DNA of 9,548 bases, from the NCBI GenBank assembly GCA_019241805.1, contig JAFAWL010000255.1, positions 1 through 9,548 on the forward strand, in the 5' to 3' direction. The notes below the pieces were generated by a model that ran no database searches, had not been told where the DNA came from, and saw only the letters and a program-made list of their open reading frames with translations. Shown here one piece after another: positions 1-7,318 of this stretch; within the stretch, counting starts at the first letter, position 1; every line of letters begins with the position of its first letter. Source of the stretch: Actinomycetota bacterium. Its GTDB lineage: Bacteria; Actinomycetota; Actinomycetes; Mycobacteriales; Jatrophihabitantaceae. Made by a program: the position numbers and the translations under genes.

Positions 1-1602
1 GAGGTAGTCGCGGTAGGCGCCGATCAGGTCGGCGAGCTGGTCGCGGATCTGTGCCCGCTCCCAACTGGGCCAGAGCAGGCTCGCGACCAACGCGATGCCG
101 CCGCCGATCGCGGTCGCGACCGAACGTTCGACGAAGGTGGTGTGAGCCGGATAGCCGGCAAGGAACAGCAGGCAGACGACCAGCACTGACAGGCAGATCG
201 AGCCCAATGCGATGTTCTTCGGCCCGGCCAGCCGCATGCCGAAGAAGGCCACGCCCAGCAACAGGATCACGCCGACCTCGTGATCACCCAACAGGTAGTG
301 CAGCACGAGGCTGCCGACCGCCAACCCGATCAACGTGCCGATCACCCGGGCGAACGCGCGCTGAGCGGTCGATCCGAAGTCCGGCCGCAAGACGACGAGA
401 ATCGTCAGCGACACCCAGTACGCCCGGTCGAACCCGGCCAGCCGCAACACGATGTCGGTGGCCGGGATGAGCAGCGTCAGACGGGTCGCGTGCCGCAGCG
501 CAGACGAGCGCAGATCCAGATTGGCCCGGATCACCTCGATCGGATGAGGCAGCCGTACCAGCGGCTCGCCGGCGTCCTCGTTCTCCCTACCCTCACCCGC
601 ACCGGTCCGAGTGGTCTCGATGACGGCCCGCAGTTGACCGGCCGTGGCGTCGATCCGCGACGCGGCGGCCCGCTCGGTCAGCGATCCACCCAGCTGATCC
701 CGCGCCGCACCGATCCGCTCGACGTGCGCGATCGCCGTTTCCCGCTCGGCGTCCCGGAGCGGGTCGTTGCCCGTAAGCACCCGCACGACTACGTCCAACA
801 CGCCGGCGAGTTCCGCGAGCACCGATGGGATGACCGACTGCGGCAACCGTTCGGCGTAGGCCGCGAGGGTCAGCACGTTGTGGCGCAGCCGTTCGGCCTC
901 ACCCAGCAGCACGCGATAGGCCTCGACGCTCGGCCCGTGATCGTGGCCGCGCCCGTCCAGGGTCGCCCGGGCGTCGGCCATCGCCTGCACGACCGGCGGA
1001 CCGGCGCTCGTCCCGACCGGCTGGCGGGCCAACCCGGCGATCTGCTCGTATACGGCGGCGATCGCCAGGCGTTCGGGGCGGTGCCGTCCGAGCGGCCACG
1101 CCGCGACGGCGAGCGCGGTCTGGATCAGGCCGCCGGCCACCACCAGCAGGCCGAGCTGCACCGCCTTCACCGGCGACTGCGGCAGGTGCCCGAGCACGAT
1201 CGCGCAGGCCGTGGCCGCCGTACCCAACTGCGCCGCCGCAGGGCCGGCCGAGAGCAACTGCCCGGCCGCGAACGCGCAGATCGCCAGCAGTACCACCGAG
1301 AGCGTGGTGTTGTGGCCGAAGCCGCTGGCCAGCCCGCCCACCAGGCCCGCGATCACCGCGGTCCCCACCATCCGGACCAGACGCAACCGGTAGGGCCCCG
1401 GCCGGTCGGCGAACGCCGTCTGCAGGGCACCGATGGCGGCCGGCGTGCCCCCGGCGACGTTGCCGCTCGCGAACGCGATCAGCAGCGGAATGACGAGCCC
1501 GACTGCGTTGCGCAGCGAGACGACCGGATCGGACTGGCTGCGGTCCACGCGGCCGGCGTCGATCAGCAGGCGCCGCAGCGCACCGCCCCGGGAATGCGTC
1601 AC
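1..1602 (-). CDS. FUSC-family inner-membrane protein (aromatic-acid exporter type), 3' end outside the window
   Basis: The frame is open for 534 codons from GTG at 1602 to the window edge, so the C-terminus is missing. The layout is that of FUSC proteins: a hydrophobic N-terminal block (about residues 31-65, 78-95, 100-119, 122-140, 147-171), a long soluble helical stretch (about 175-370) and a second hydrophobic block (about 372-512). The second block carries the family-like segment YWVSLTILVVLRPDFG (395-410), followed by an R-x3-GTLIGLAVGS stretch. Family members include YccS- and AaeB-like proteins and plant aluminium-activated transporters; substrates are mostly unknown, so export of an organic anion is only a family-level guess. 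The start is chosen because its GTGA overlaps the stop of the upstream PSP1 gene; a G-rich run lies rather far upstream (about 18 bases), so expression is probably coupled. Long plus-strand reading frames over this gene are shadows. Confidence 0.85.
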   Translation of the reverse strand, partial: MTHSRGGALRRLLIDAGRVDRSQSDPVVSLRNAVGLVIPLLIAFASGNVAGGTPAAIGALQTAFADRPGPYRLRLVRMVGTAVIAGLVGGLASGFGHNTTLSVVLLAICAFAAGQLLSAGPAAAQLGTAATACAIVLGHLPQSPVKAVQLGLLVVAGGLIQTALAVAAWPLGRHRPERLAIAAVYEQIAGLARQPVGTSAGPPVVQAMADARATLDGRGHDHGPSVEAYRVLLGEAERLRHNVLTLAAYAERLPQSVIPSVLAELAGVLDVVVRVLTGNDPLRDAERETAIAHVERIGAARDQLGGSLTERAAASRIDATAGQLRAVIETTRTGAGEGRENEDAGEPLVRLPHPIEVIRANLDLRSSALRHATRLTLLIPATDIVLRLAGFDRAYWVSLTILVVLRPDFGSTAQRAFARVIGTLIGLAVGSLVLHYLLGDHEVGVILLLGVAFFGMRLAGPKNIALGSICLSVLVVCLLFLAGYPAHTTFVERSVATAIGGGIALVASLLWPSWERAQIRDQLADLIGAYRDYL

Positions 1603-2447
1603 CGGTTCGACGCCGCGCCGCCCCCCTTCGGCTCGCGGGACTCGTAGGCCTTACGCGAGCCGCAGACGGATGCGAGCGCGCAGGCGGTGCGGCGGCCGTC
1701 CGCGGCGACACGAACCACCACCTGTTCGGCCGGCACGTTGTGGCCGACCACGATGCCGGGCCCCTCCGGCGTGTCGACGTCCTCGCCGATGGCCGGCGCT
1801 TCGGCCGCGAAGTCCTGATAGAGCGGGTGCTCGTATTTCAGGCAGCACATCAGCTTGCCGCACGCCCCGGAGATGCGAAGCGGGTTCAACGGCAGGTCCT
1901 GGTCCTTGGCCATGCGCACCGAGACCGGCTCGAAGTCGACCAGGAACGTCGCGCAGCACAGCTCGCGCCCGCACGATCCGATGCCGCCGGTCAGCCGCGC
2001 CTCGTCACGGGCCGAGAGCTGCCGAAGTTCGACCCGTCCGTGCAGCGTCGCCGACAGATCCCGCACCAGGGCCCGGAAATCGACCCGGTGCGGCGCCGTG
2101 AAATAGATCGTCGTGCGGTTGCCGTCCTCGACCCAGTCGACGCCGCTGACCTTCATCGGCAGCTCGTGCTCGCGGATCAGCTTGCGGGCCGCCACCCGGG
2201 CCGCCGCCCGCTTGCGCCGCGAGGTCGCCGCCCGATCGAGGTCCCGATCACCGGCCGGACCCACCAGCACCGCCACGTTGCCGATCTCCTCGTCGACCCA
2301 CTCGGGCGCCCACACCACCTCGGCCACCTCCGGGCCTTCGTCGGTGGGATAGAGCACCTGGTCGCCGACCGCCGGGTTCAGCTCACCGGGATCGGCGTAG
2401 AAGAGCCGCCCCTGGCGTTGGAAGGTGACGGCGCACAGTCGGGCCAC
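1599..2447 (-). CDS. ricT: PSP1 domain protein, RicT/YaaT type
   Basis: This 282-residue protein has the full PSP1 core. GGIGSCGRELCCATFL lies at 154-169, then MAKDQDLPLNPLRISG (179-194) and ACGKLMCCLKYE (195-206). Cysteines 159, 164, 165, 196, 201 and 202 match the conserved set of Bacillus YaaT/RicT. In Bacillus, RicT works with RicA and RicF; the complex carries Fe-S clusters and affects RNase Y-dependent mRNA processing, sporulation and competence. The role in actinobacteria is not established and no ricA or ricF partner is present here. The start is GTG at 2447, 10 bases after the ccsB stop, with no clear Shine-Dalgarno. Its stop overlaps the FUSC start (GTGA). The basic, alanine-rich stretch 72-92 and the tail after about 265 are probably peripheral. 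Family assignment is firm; a functional link to cytochrome c maturation is inference from position only. Confidence 0.9.
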   Translation of the reverse strand: MARLCAVTFQRQGRLFYADPGELNPAVGDQVLYPTDEGPEVAEVVWAPEWVDEEIGNVAVLVGPAGDRDLDRAATSRRKRAAARVAARKLIREHELPMKVSGVDWVEDGNRTTIYFTAPHRVDFRALVRDLSATLHGRVELRQLSARDEARLTGGIGSCGRELCCATFLVDFEPVSVRMAKDQDLPLNPLRISGACGKLMCCLKYEHPLYQDFAAEAPAIGEDVDTPEGPGIVVGHNVPAEQVVVRVAADGRRTACALASVCGSRKAYESREPKGGGAASNR

Positions 2448-2457
2448 GGCGGCCGCG

Positions 2458-3594
2458 TCAGTTCAGGCCCGCGTACGAGTGCAGGCCGGAGATCACGATG
2501 TTCACGACGAAGAAGTTGAAGGTCATCGCGGCGAAGCCGAGCAGATTGATCCATGGCGCCCACTTGCGGATGCCGGCCGTGGCCCGCGCGTGAAGGTAGG
2601 CGGCGTAGACCACCCAGGAGATGAACGCCCAGGTTTCCTTCGGGTCCCAACCCCAATACCGGCCCCAGGCCGCCTCGGCCCAGATGGCACCGCAGATGAT
2701 GCCGAAGGTGGAGATCGGGAAGGCGAACGCGGCGGTGCGGTAGGCGACCTTGTCCAGCGTCGCGATCGATGGCAGCTTCGGACCGATCGAGATCGGGAAG
2801 CGGACGCTCTGGCCGGCCGCGGTGCGGACCTCGTACCGCCGACGGATCAGGTAGAACAGCGTGAGCACCGAACTGGTCATCAGAATGCCCTCTGCGGTCG
2901 CCGCGGCGGTCACGTGGATCGCCAGCCAGTACGACTGCAGCGCGGGCACAAGCGGGCTCGCTTGTGAGTAGAGCACCGTGCCGGCCAGGAACATCACGAT
3001 GACGACCGGCAGCATGACGAAGACGCCCAGATAGCGGATCTGCGGCGCCCGGACCATCACGACGAGGAACGCCACGACGGCGATGAAACCCACCACCGAG
3101 GCGAACTCGTACATGTTGCTCCACGGCACGCTGTCGACCGCGAAGCCGCGCACGATGATCGCCGCGAGATGCAGCGCCAGACCGACGATGGTGATGCCGA
3201 CCGCGGCGCGGCCCAACCGCGGGCCCAGCGCCTCGCGCGAGCGGCGCCCGGCGGCCGCGGGCGGCTCAGTCGTGTCGATGTGTTCGGCCGCGTCGTCGAC
3301 GTCGGAGGTCGCGGACTCGCCCCGATCAAGACCGGAGTCGACGCCGCTGATGGCCGACTCGATGTCGGCGACGGTGGCTTCGTCCGGCGTGGCGTCGGCG
3401 TCGAGTTCGGGTCCGCCGGCACCGACGAGCACGCGGGCCGGGGCGAAGGCAGCGCTCGTGCTGGTACTGGCCACCCGACCCCGACGGCCGAAGGCGTACT
3501 CGGCCGTGTAGCCGACCATGGCCAGCGCGTAGGTCGCGATCCCGGTGGTGAACAGCGTGTCGGACACGTGCGCGAGGTGGTCGTTGACCGCCAT
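2458..3594 (-). CDS. ccsB: Cytochrome c biogenesis protein CcsB/ResC (System II heme handling)
   Basis: This 378-residue polytopic membrane protein contains the tryptophan-rich heme-binding WWD motif, WGRYWGWDPKETW (310-322). Candidate heme-ligand histidines are visible at 142, 227 and 372. One hydrophobic segment (about 15-35) is followed by a polar linker (about 40-130), then a run of membrane segments from 131 to 370. With ResB it should export heme and attach it to CXXCH motifs of apocytochromes outside the membrane. I chose ATG at 3594 because AAGGAG (3600-3605) sits 5 bases upstream. A GTG at 3600 overlapping the resB stop would add two residues but coincides with the end of that Shine-Dalgarno. 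The linker is unusually acidic and Ala/Ser/Thr-rich (about residues 60-118) and probably disordered. The naming of ccsA/ccsB/resC varies between genomes. Confidence 0.95.
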   Translation of the reverse strand: MAVNDHLAHVSDTLFTTGIATYALAMVGYTAEYAFGRRGRVASTSTSAAFAPARVLVGAGGPELDADATPDEATVADIESAISGVDSGLDRGESATSDVDDAAEHIDTTEPPAAAGRRSREALGPRLGRAAVGITIVGLALHLAAIIVRGFAVDSVPWSNMYEFASVVGFIAVVAFLVVMVRAPQIRYLGVFVMLPVVIVMFLAGTVLYSQASPLVPALQSYWLAIHVTAAATAEGILMTSSVLTLFYLIRRRYEVRTAAGQSVRFPISIGPKLPSIATLDKVAYRTAAFAFPISTFGIICGAIWAEAAWGRYWGWDPKETWAFISWVVYAAYLHARATAGIRKWAPWINLLGFAAMTFNFFVVNIVISGLHSYAGLN

Positions 3595-3596
3595 CC

Positions 3597-5213
3597 TCAC
3601 TCCTTCCGCACAGCGACGTCGTCAGCGCCGCGAAGTGCCGGTTCGACCGGAGGGCCTGCCTGCCGAAGCCGTTCGAGCAGACCCGCGAACTCCTCGGTGA
3701 AATTGCCCGAGTCGCTGCGGGCGAGGCCGCCGATCCAGACAACGGTAGGCGACGGATCGCGGCCGCTCGTCGCCGGGGTGATCCGCAGCCACAACCGGCG
3801 GCGGCGCACGAACAGCGAGCTGATCAGCCCGACGACCATCGCCGCGGCGGCCACGAGCAGATAGATCTGCGACGGGTCGTGCGAGATCTGCAGCGCCGCC
3901 CACTGCGTCCAGCCGTCGAAGCGCACCTTGACGCCGTTGGAGATGGTCAGCGTCTGCCCCTCGCGCAGGTTGGCGCCGCCGAACTTGCTCAACGCTCCGG
4001 AGTCCTTCTGGGCCTGGTCCAACGAGTAGATCGACTGGGTTTGGGAGCCCAGGTCGCCGGTGTAGACCGTGACGCCGAGTACGGGGTTGTCCGGCTTGGG
4101 CGAGGCGGAGGTGACCGCAGTCGTGTCACCGATCGCGCCACCACCTTCCGCGACCGGGGTCGGGGCGAAGAAGCCTTCGATGCCGATGTCCTTCTTCTCC
4201 CCCGAGGGTCCGTGGAACTTGAAGGCCCCCTCGGAGAGGTACGTGGCCGGATCGGTCGGCACGAACGGTTCGACACTGGTCTGCGTGGAACCGTCGGGCA
4301 TGGTGACGGTGATCTGCGGAGCGAACCCGTGACTGATCAGATAGACCCGGTCGCCGTCGATGCGTAGCGGATTGTTGACGGTGATCCGGTGCTTCTCGAT
4401 CGGGCCGCCGGAGGCCTTCTGATATGTCACGTTGGCGGTGAACTTCAGCGGCTCACCGGCGTCGTTGTAACTCGCGCTGAAGTCGGTGAGGCCGAAGCAG
4501 TACGGCGCCGGCTTCACGTCGCCCGCCTCCGCCAGCCGGCCCGGTTGCCACGAGTCGTACTGGAAGATCGCGTTGGCGCAGAAGCCCTGGTCGGCGATCG
4601 AACCCGGCAACACGACGCGGGTGCCGGTGTAGGTGTAAAGCCGGCCGACCGCGATCGCGATCAACGCGACAAGTAGCGCGACGTGGAAGACGAGGTTTCC
4701 GGTCTCACGGCTGTAACCCTTCTCGGCGGAGAGCGTCACGACGCCGGCCTTCTCCTGACGCCGTTCGACCCGCCACCGACGGCCCAATGCCGCGCGTGCG
4801 CTCGTCGCGTACTCCTGCGCCGAGGCGGCCGTTTCGAACGAGCCCGACTCGGGCAGTCGGCCCAGATTCTTCGGCGCCGGCAGCGGCTTGGCCCGCAAGG
4901 CCTTCGCGTGCTGCTTGATGCGCGGGACGAGGCAGCCGATCAAGGAGATGAACAGCAGGAGGTAGATCGCCGCGAACCACGTCGAGGCGAAGACGTCGAA
5001 CATGCCGAGGTGATCGAGCAGTCGCCCCCAGGCACCGTGCGAGGCGATGTAGCTCTCGGTCTTGCTCGCGTTGAGGGAACGTTGCGGCAACAGCGAGCCG
5101 GGCACCGCCGCGACGGCCAGCAGGAACAGCAGGATCAGCGCGGTACGCATGCTGATCAAGCGCCACCACAAGCGGCGCAACAGACGAAGCGAATCGTTCG
5201 CGGTAATCGTCAC
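3597..5213 (-). CDS. resB: Cytochrome c biogenesis protein ResB
   Basis: This 538-residue protein has the ResB layout. Two N-terminal membrane segments lie at about 23-40 and 76-97, a third at about 172-192 contains His177 (sequence GNLVFHVALL), then a large extracytoplasmic domain (about 195-447), a last membrane segment (about 449-468) and a cytoplasmic tail. ResB and CcsB together form the heme export and ligation complex of System II. The start is GTG at 5213, sharing GTGA with the ccdA stop. The frame stays open upstream across ccdA, but that part is a shadow: the ccdA frame has clear family motifs and the extension is arginine-rich and featureless. The extracytoplasmic domain includes a low-complexity Gly/Ala/Thr/Ser/Pro stretch (about 355-376). 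Its stop overlaps GTG 3600 at the ccsB junction. Confidence 0.93.
   Translation of the reverse strand: MTITANDSLRLLRRLWWRLISMRTALILLFLLAVAAVPGSLLPQRSLNASKTESYIASHGAWGRLLDHLGMFDVFASTWFAAIYLLLFISLIGCLVPRIKQHAKALRAKPLPAPKNLGRLPESGSFETAASAQEYATSARAALGRRWRVERRQEKAGVVTLSAEKGYSRETGNLVFHVALLVALIAIAVGRLYTYTGTRVVLPGSIADQGFCANAIFQYDSWQPGRLAEAGDVKPAPYCFGLTDFSASYNDAGEPLKFTANVTYQKASGGPIEKHRITVNNPLRIDGDRVYLISHGFAPQITVTMPDGSTQTSVEPFVPTDPATYLSEGAFKFHGPSGEKKDIGIEGFFAPTPVAEGGGAIGDTTAVTSASPKPDNPVLGVTVYTGDLGSQTQSIYSLDQAQKDSGALSKFGGANLREGQTLTISNGVKVRFDGWTQWAALQISHDPSQIYLLVAAAAMVVGLISSLFVRRRRLWLRITPATSGRDPSPTVVWIGGLARSDSGNFTEEFAGLLERLRQAGPPVEPALRGADDVAVRKE
3600..3605 (-). promoter_or_regulatory. Ribosome binding site that decides the ccsB start
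   Basis: AAGGAG on the minus strand lies inside the last codons of resB and 5 bases before ATG 3594. It is the clearest Shine-Dalgarno in the window. It argues for the ATG over the GTG at 3600, whose first base is the last G of this motif. Confidence 0.7.
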
Positions 5214-5974
5214 AGGCTCGACCCGACGCCCGAAGTCTGCCCGAACTGGTCGTGCATCCAGTTCACCCAGTGATCCCAAGTACCGCTGACCAGCAGCAGA
5301 CCCATCGCGACCAGCAGCGCCCCACCGACCCGACTGACGGCGCGGCGGTGGCGGCGAACGAACGACAGCGCCGAGGACACCCAACCGAAGCCGAGCGCGA
5401 CCAACACGAACGGCACCCCGAGACCCAGGCAGTAGAAGGTCATCAGGAACGCGCCCCGCCCGGCCGTGCCCTGCACGAAGGCCATCGAGTAGACGGCGCT
5501 GAAGGTCGGCGTGAGGCACGGGCCCCACGCCAGCCCGAAGGCCGCTCCTAGAAACGGTGCTCCGGCCAGCCCCGCCGGCACGCGGTTGTGGAAGCGCCAC
5601 TCTCGTTGCAGGAACGGCATCCACCCGAGGAAGGCCAGCCCGAGCACGACCGTCACGACGCCGAGCACCCGCTCGATTGCGACGCGGTTGTCGCGGATCG
5701 TTCCGCCCAGGCTGCCGAACAACACGCCGGTAGCCACGAAGATCACCGTGAAGCCGAGGACGAACAAGATCGCCCCCATGACGACCCGGCGCTGATTCGG
5801 GCGTTGCTCGGACCCGGTCAATCCGGCGACGTAGGAGAGGTAGCCGGGCACGAGCGGCAGCACGCACGGTGAGAGGAAGCCGATAAGCCCCACGAGCGCG
5901 GCGACACCCGCGGCCACGAGGAGCGGCCCGTCCTGCACCGCGTGCGTGAACGACCCACTCGCAACGGGCGTCAC
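5210..5974 (-). CDS. ccdA: CcdA-type transmembrane thiol-disulfide electron carrier
   Basis: This 254-residue membrane protein has about six hydrophobic segments (about 18-38, 65-88, 101-121, 138-165, 174-200, 214-231). The two redox cysteines are in family contexts: GFLSPCVLPLVPGYLSYVAG (32-51, Cys37) and GLAWGPCLTPTFSAV (147-161, Cys153). A third cysteine, Cys182, lies in a membrane segment and is not one of the usual pair. CcdA takes electrons from cytoplasmic thioredoxin and reduces extracytoplasmic thioredoxin-like proteins such as the ResA-like product encoded just upstream. The start is GTG at 5974. No earlier in-frame start works, because the frame above it is closed by the TGA in the adjacent repeat unit (5971-5973 shares the GTGA itself; the next is at 5988-5990 in the relevant frame). 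The position right after a 17-bp tandem repeat is unusual. The end shares GTGA with resB. Confidence 0.95.
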   Translation of the reverse strand: MTPVASGSFTHAVQDGPLLVAAGVAALVGLIGFLSPCVLPLVPGYLSYVAGLTGSEQRPNQRRVVMGAILFVLGFTVIFVATGVLFGSLGGTIRDNRVAIERVLGVVTVVLGLAFLGWMPFLQREWRFHNRVPAGLAGAPFLGAAFGLAWGPCLTPTFSAVYSMAFVQGTAGRGAFLMTFYCLGLGVPFVLVALGFGWVSSALSFVRRHRRAVSRVGGALLVAMGLLLVSGTWDHWVNWMHDQFGQTSGVGSSL

Positions 5975-6025
5975 GACTGTGTACCGATCACAACTGTGTA
6001 CCGATCACGACTGTGTACCGATCAC
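5971..6025 (-). other. Chain of three overlapping 6-codon mini-ORFs joining resA to ccdA
   Basis: Within the tandem repeat, GTG at 6025 opens MIGTQS ending in TGA at 6005-6007; GTG at 6008 opens MIGTQL ending at 5988-5990; GTG at 5991 opens MIGTQS ending at 5971-5973. Each stop overlaps the next start by GTGA, the first start overlaps the resA stop (6022-6025), and the last stop overlaps the ccdA GTG (5971-5974). The reading is exact. Whether ribosomes use these starts is inference: no Shine-Dalgarno is present in the unit, so use would require reinitiation after termination. Confidence 0.35.
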
Positions 6026-6029
6026 GACT
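5971..6029 (-). repeat. 17-bp tandem repeat between resA and ccdA, three copies plus 8 bp
   Basis: Reading the minus strand, the unit is TCGGTACACAGTCGTGA. Copies lie at 6005-6021, 5988-6004 and 5971-5987, preceded by a partial copy AGTCGTGA at 6022-6029 that is the end of resA. The middle copy differs by one base (plus-strand a instead of g at 5992). Each copy ends in GTGA, the same motif that joins neighbouring genes elsewhere in this operon. The 51 bases of full copies are a multiple of three although one unit is not. The likely origin is slippage between 8-bp AGTCGTGA copies at the gene junction. No dyad strong enough for a clear operator was seen in the unit. Confidence 0.95.
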
Positions 6030-6618
6030 CTGCGGCCAACGTGGTGAGTACCGGCTGCAGGTCGGCCGGGAGCAGCGCCGACTCGTAGACGGCCGCGACC
6101 CGTTGCTGCTTGTCGATCAAGACGGTGAACGGCAGGGCGGTGGCGGGCAGGTTGCCCATTTTCACCGCGACCTGGCCCGGCTCGTCGAACACGATCGGAT
6201 AGCTGATGTTGTTGGCCTGCACGAAGCTCATCGGAGCCTGGCGCGAGGTCTCCTTGGTGTCGATGCCGACGAAGCTGACCTGGCCCTGGGCTTCGATCTG
6301 GCGATAGAGCGCGTCCAGCTGGGGCGTCTCGGTCTGGCACGGGCCGCACCAGGTCGCCCAGAAGTTGACCACGACGACCTTGCCCTTGTCGGAGTCGATG
6401 TTCCACTGGCCGCCGGAGAGCAGCGTGCCGGTCACGGCGCCGATCGATTTGCGCTGGCCGACCGGGATGGTCTTTCCGACGGTCGTGGCCGACTTAAACT
6501 TGAACTGGCCGTTGCCGGAACTGTTCACCGCGTCCTTGCCGGTACAGGCCGACAGCGACAACGCCACGGTGATCAAGCTGGCGATCAGCGGCGGCAGCAG
6601 TCGGCGGCGGGTCGGCAT
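6022..6618 (-). CDS. resA: ResA/TlpA-type thioredoxin lipoprotein
   Basis: This 198-residue product starts with a lipoprotein signal peptide: basic MPTRRR, a hydrophobic core, and lipobox LSAC with Cys25. A short linker leads into a thioredoxin fold with VVVVNFWATWCGPC (81-94, active site CGPC at 91-94), the central TlpA-like region, and a proline at 163 (ALPFTVLID) in the cis-Pro position. It should reduce the cysteines of apocytochromes outside the membrane and be recharged by CcdA, encoded next. I chose ATG 6618 because it places the signal peptide normally. ATG 6678, in the same frame and 13 bases after the phosphatase stop, would add 20 residues before the basic region and has no better ribosome site. 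The CcdA-ResB-CcsB context favours a cytochrome c role over a general TlpA-like reductase. Confidence 0.92.
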   Translation of the reverse strand: MPTRRRLLPPLIASLITVALSLSACTGKDAVNSSGNGQFKFKSATTVGKTIPVGQRKSIGAVTGTLLSGGQWNIDSDKGKVVVVNFWATWCGPCQTETPQLDALYRQIEAQGQVSFVGIDTKETSRQAPMSFVQANNISYPIVFDEPGQVAVKMGNLPATALPFTVLIDKQQRVAAVYESALLPADLQPVLTTLAAES

Positions 6619-6691
6619 GGCATGAACAGTGTGCAAGACGTTGCTGTGGAGTCCGAATCCGGCCAGGCGGCCGCTCATCTCGGCTCGCGGC

Positions 6692-7318
6692 TCAGGCGCC
6701 GCCGACGGAGCCCTTCGGCGTGGCTCCGGCCGGCTCGGCGTAGTCGACGGCGACCACGATCGAGTCGAGGATGGTGAACGAGGTCACAGAGCCCAGCCCG
6801 CACTCGCGCCGGCGCGGGTCATGGAACAGCCGCTGCCCCTCGACCGAGCGGCGCAACGACACGATCGGCAGCTGGTGGCTGACGCAGACGGCCTCGTGCT
6901 CACCGGCCAGGACCGCCGCCGCCTGGAGGGCCCCGGTCATGCGGCTGGCGATCTGGGCGTACGGCTCGCCCCAGGATGGCCGCAGCGGGTTGTACAGGTG
7001 ACGCCATTTGGCGAACTCGCGCGCCAAGCCCTTACCACCGGCGACCTGGCGGCCCTCGAAGACGTTCTCGGCCTCGATCAGTCGATCGTCCAGGCCGACG
7101 TCCAGGTTCAGCGCGGCTGCCAACGGTGCGGCCGTCTGGCGGGCCCGCTCCAGCGGCGAGGAGACGATTGCGACGACATCGCGGTCGGCCAGGAACTTCG
7201 CGGCGAGCTCGGCCTGCTCGACGCCCCGGTCGGACAAGCGGAATCCGGGCAGCCGGCCGTACAGCACGCGCTCGGGGTTGTAGACCTCGCCGTGGCGGAG
7301 GAAATGAACGACGCTCAC
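6692..7318 (-). CDS. Histidine phosphatase family protein (phosphoglycerate-mutase-like)
   Basis: This 208-residue protein has the RHG catalytic motif LRHGEV (7-12, phosphorylated His9), the LYGRLPGFRLSDRG segment (19-32), SSPLERARQT (53-62, phosphate-binding arginine), acidic residues around Glu82/Glu84 as likely proton donor, and the second catalytic histidine in VSHQLP (146-151, His148). These features fit a cofactor-dependent mutase-like phosphatase; the substrate cannot be read from sequence, and a true glycolytic mutase is less likely given the size and setting. The same family sits between hemL and the thioredoxin gene in mycobacteria (Rv0525). Its GTG start shares GTGA with the hemL stop, so translation is probably coupled. 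The 73 bases to ATG 6618 of resA hold no clear promoter or terminator. Confidence 0.92.
   Translation of the reverse strand: MSVVHFLRHGEVYNPERVLYGRLPGFRLSDRGVEQAELAAKFLADRDVVAIVSSPLERARQTAAPLAAALNLDVGLDDRLIEAENVFEGRQVAGGKGLAREFAKWRHLYNPLRPSWGEPYAQIASRMTGALQAAAVLAGEHEAVCVSHQLPIVSLRRSVEGQRLFHDPRRRECGLGSVTSFTILDSIVVAVDYAEPAGATPKGSVGGA

Noticed and set aside
280..1647. 455-codon plus-strand open frame
   Set aside because: It is antisense to the FUSC gene, rich in Arg, Gln, Gly and Asp with no hydrophobic core or known motif. This is typical of a high-GC shadow frame.
899..1711. 270-codon minus-strand open frame
   Set aside because: It is an alternate frame of the FUSC gene start and the PSP1 gene end, with Arg/Ala/Pro-rich composition. 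The GTG 1602 frame gives membrane segments and the FUSC motif.
5214..5867. N-terminal extension of ResB by 218 codons
   Set aside because: It overlaps the well-supported ccdA in another frame and carries no ResB-like sequence; ResB of usual length begins at GTG 5213.
5971..6029. CRISPR array or other spacer-bearing repeat
   Set aside because: The copies are contiguous with no spacers and the unit is only 17 bp; no cas genes are present.
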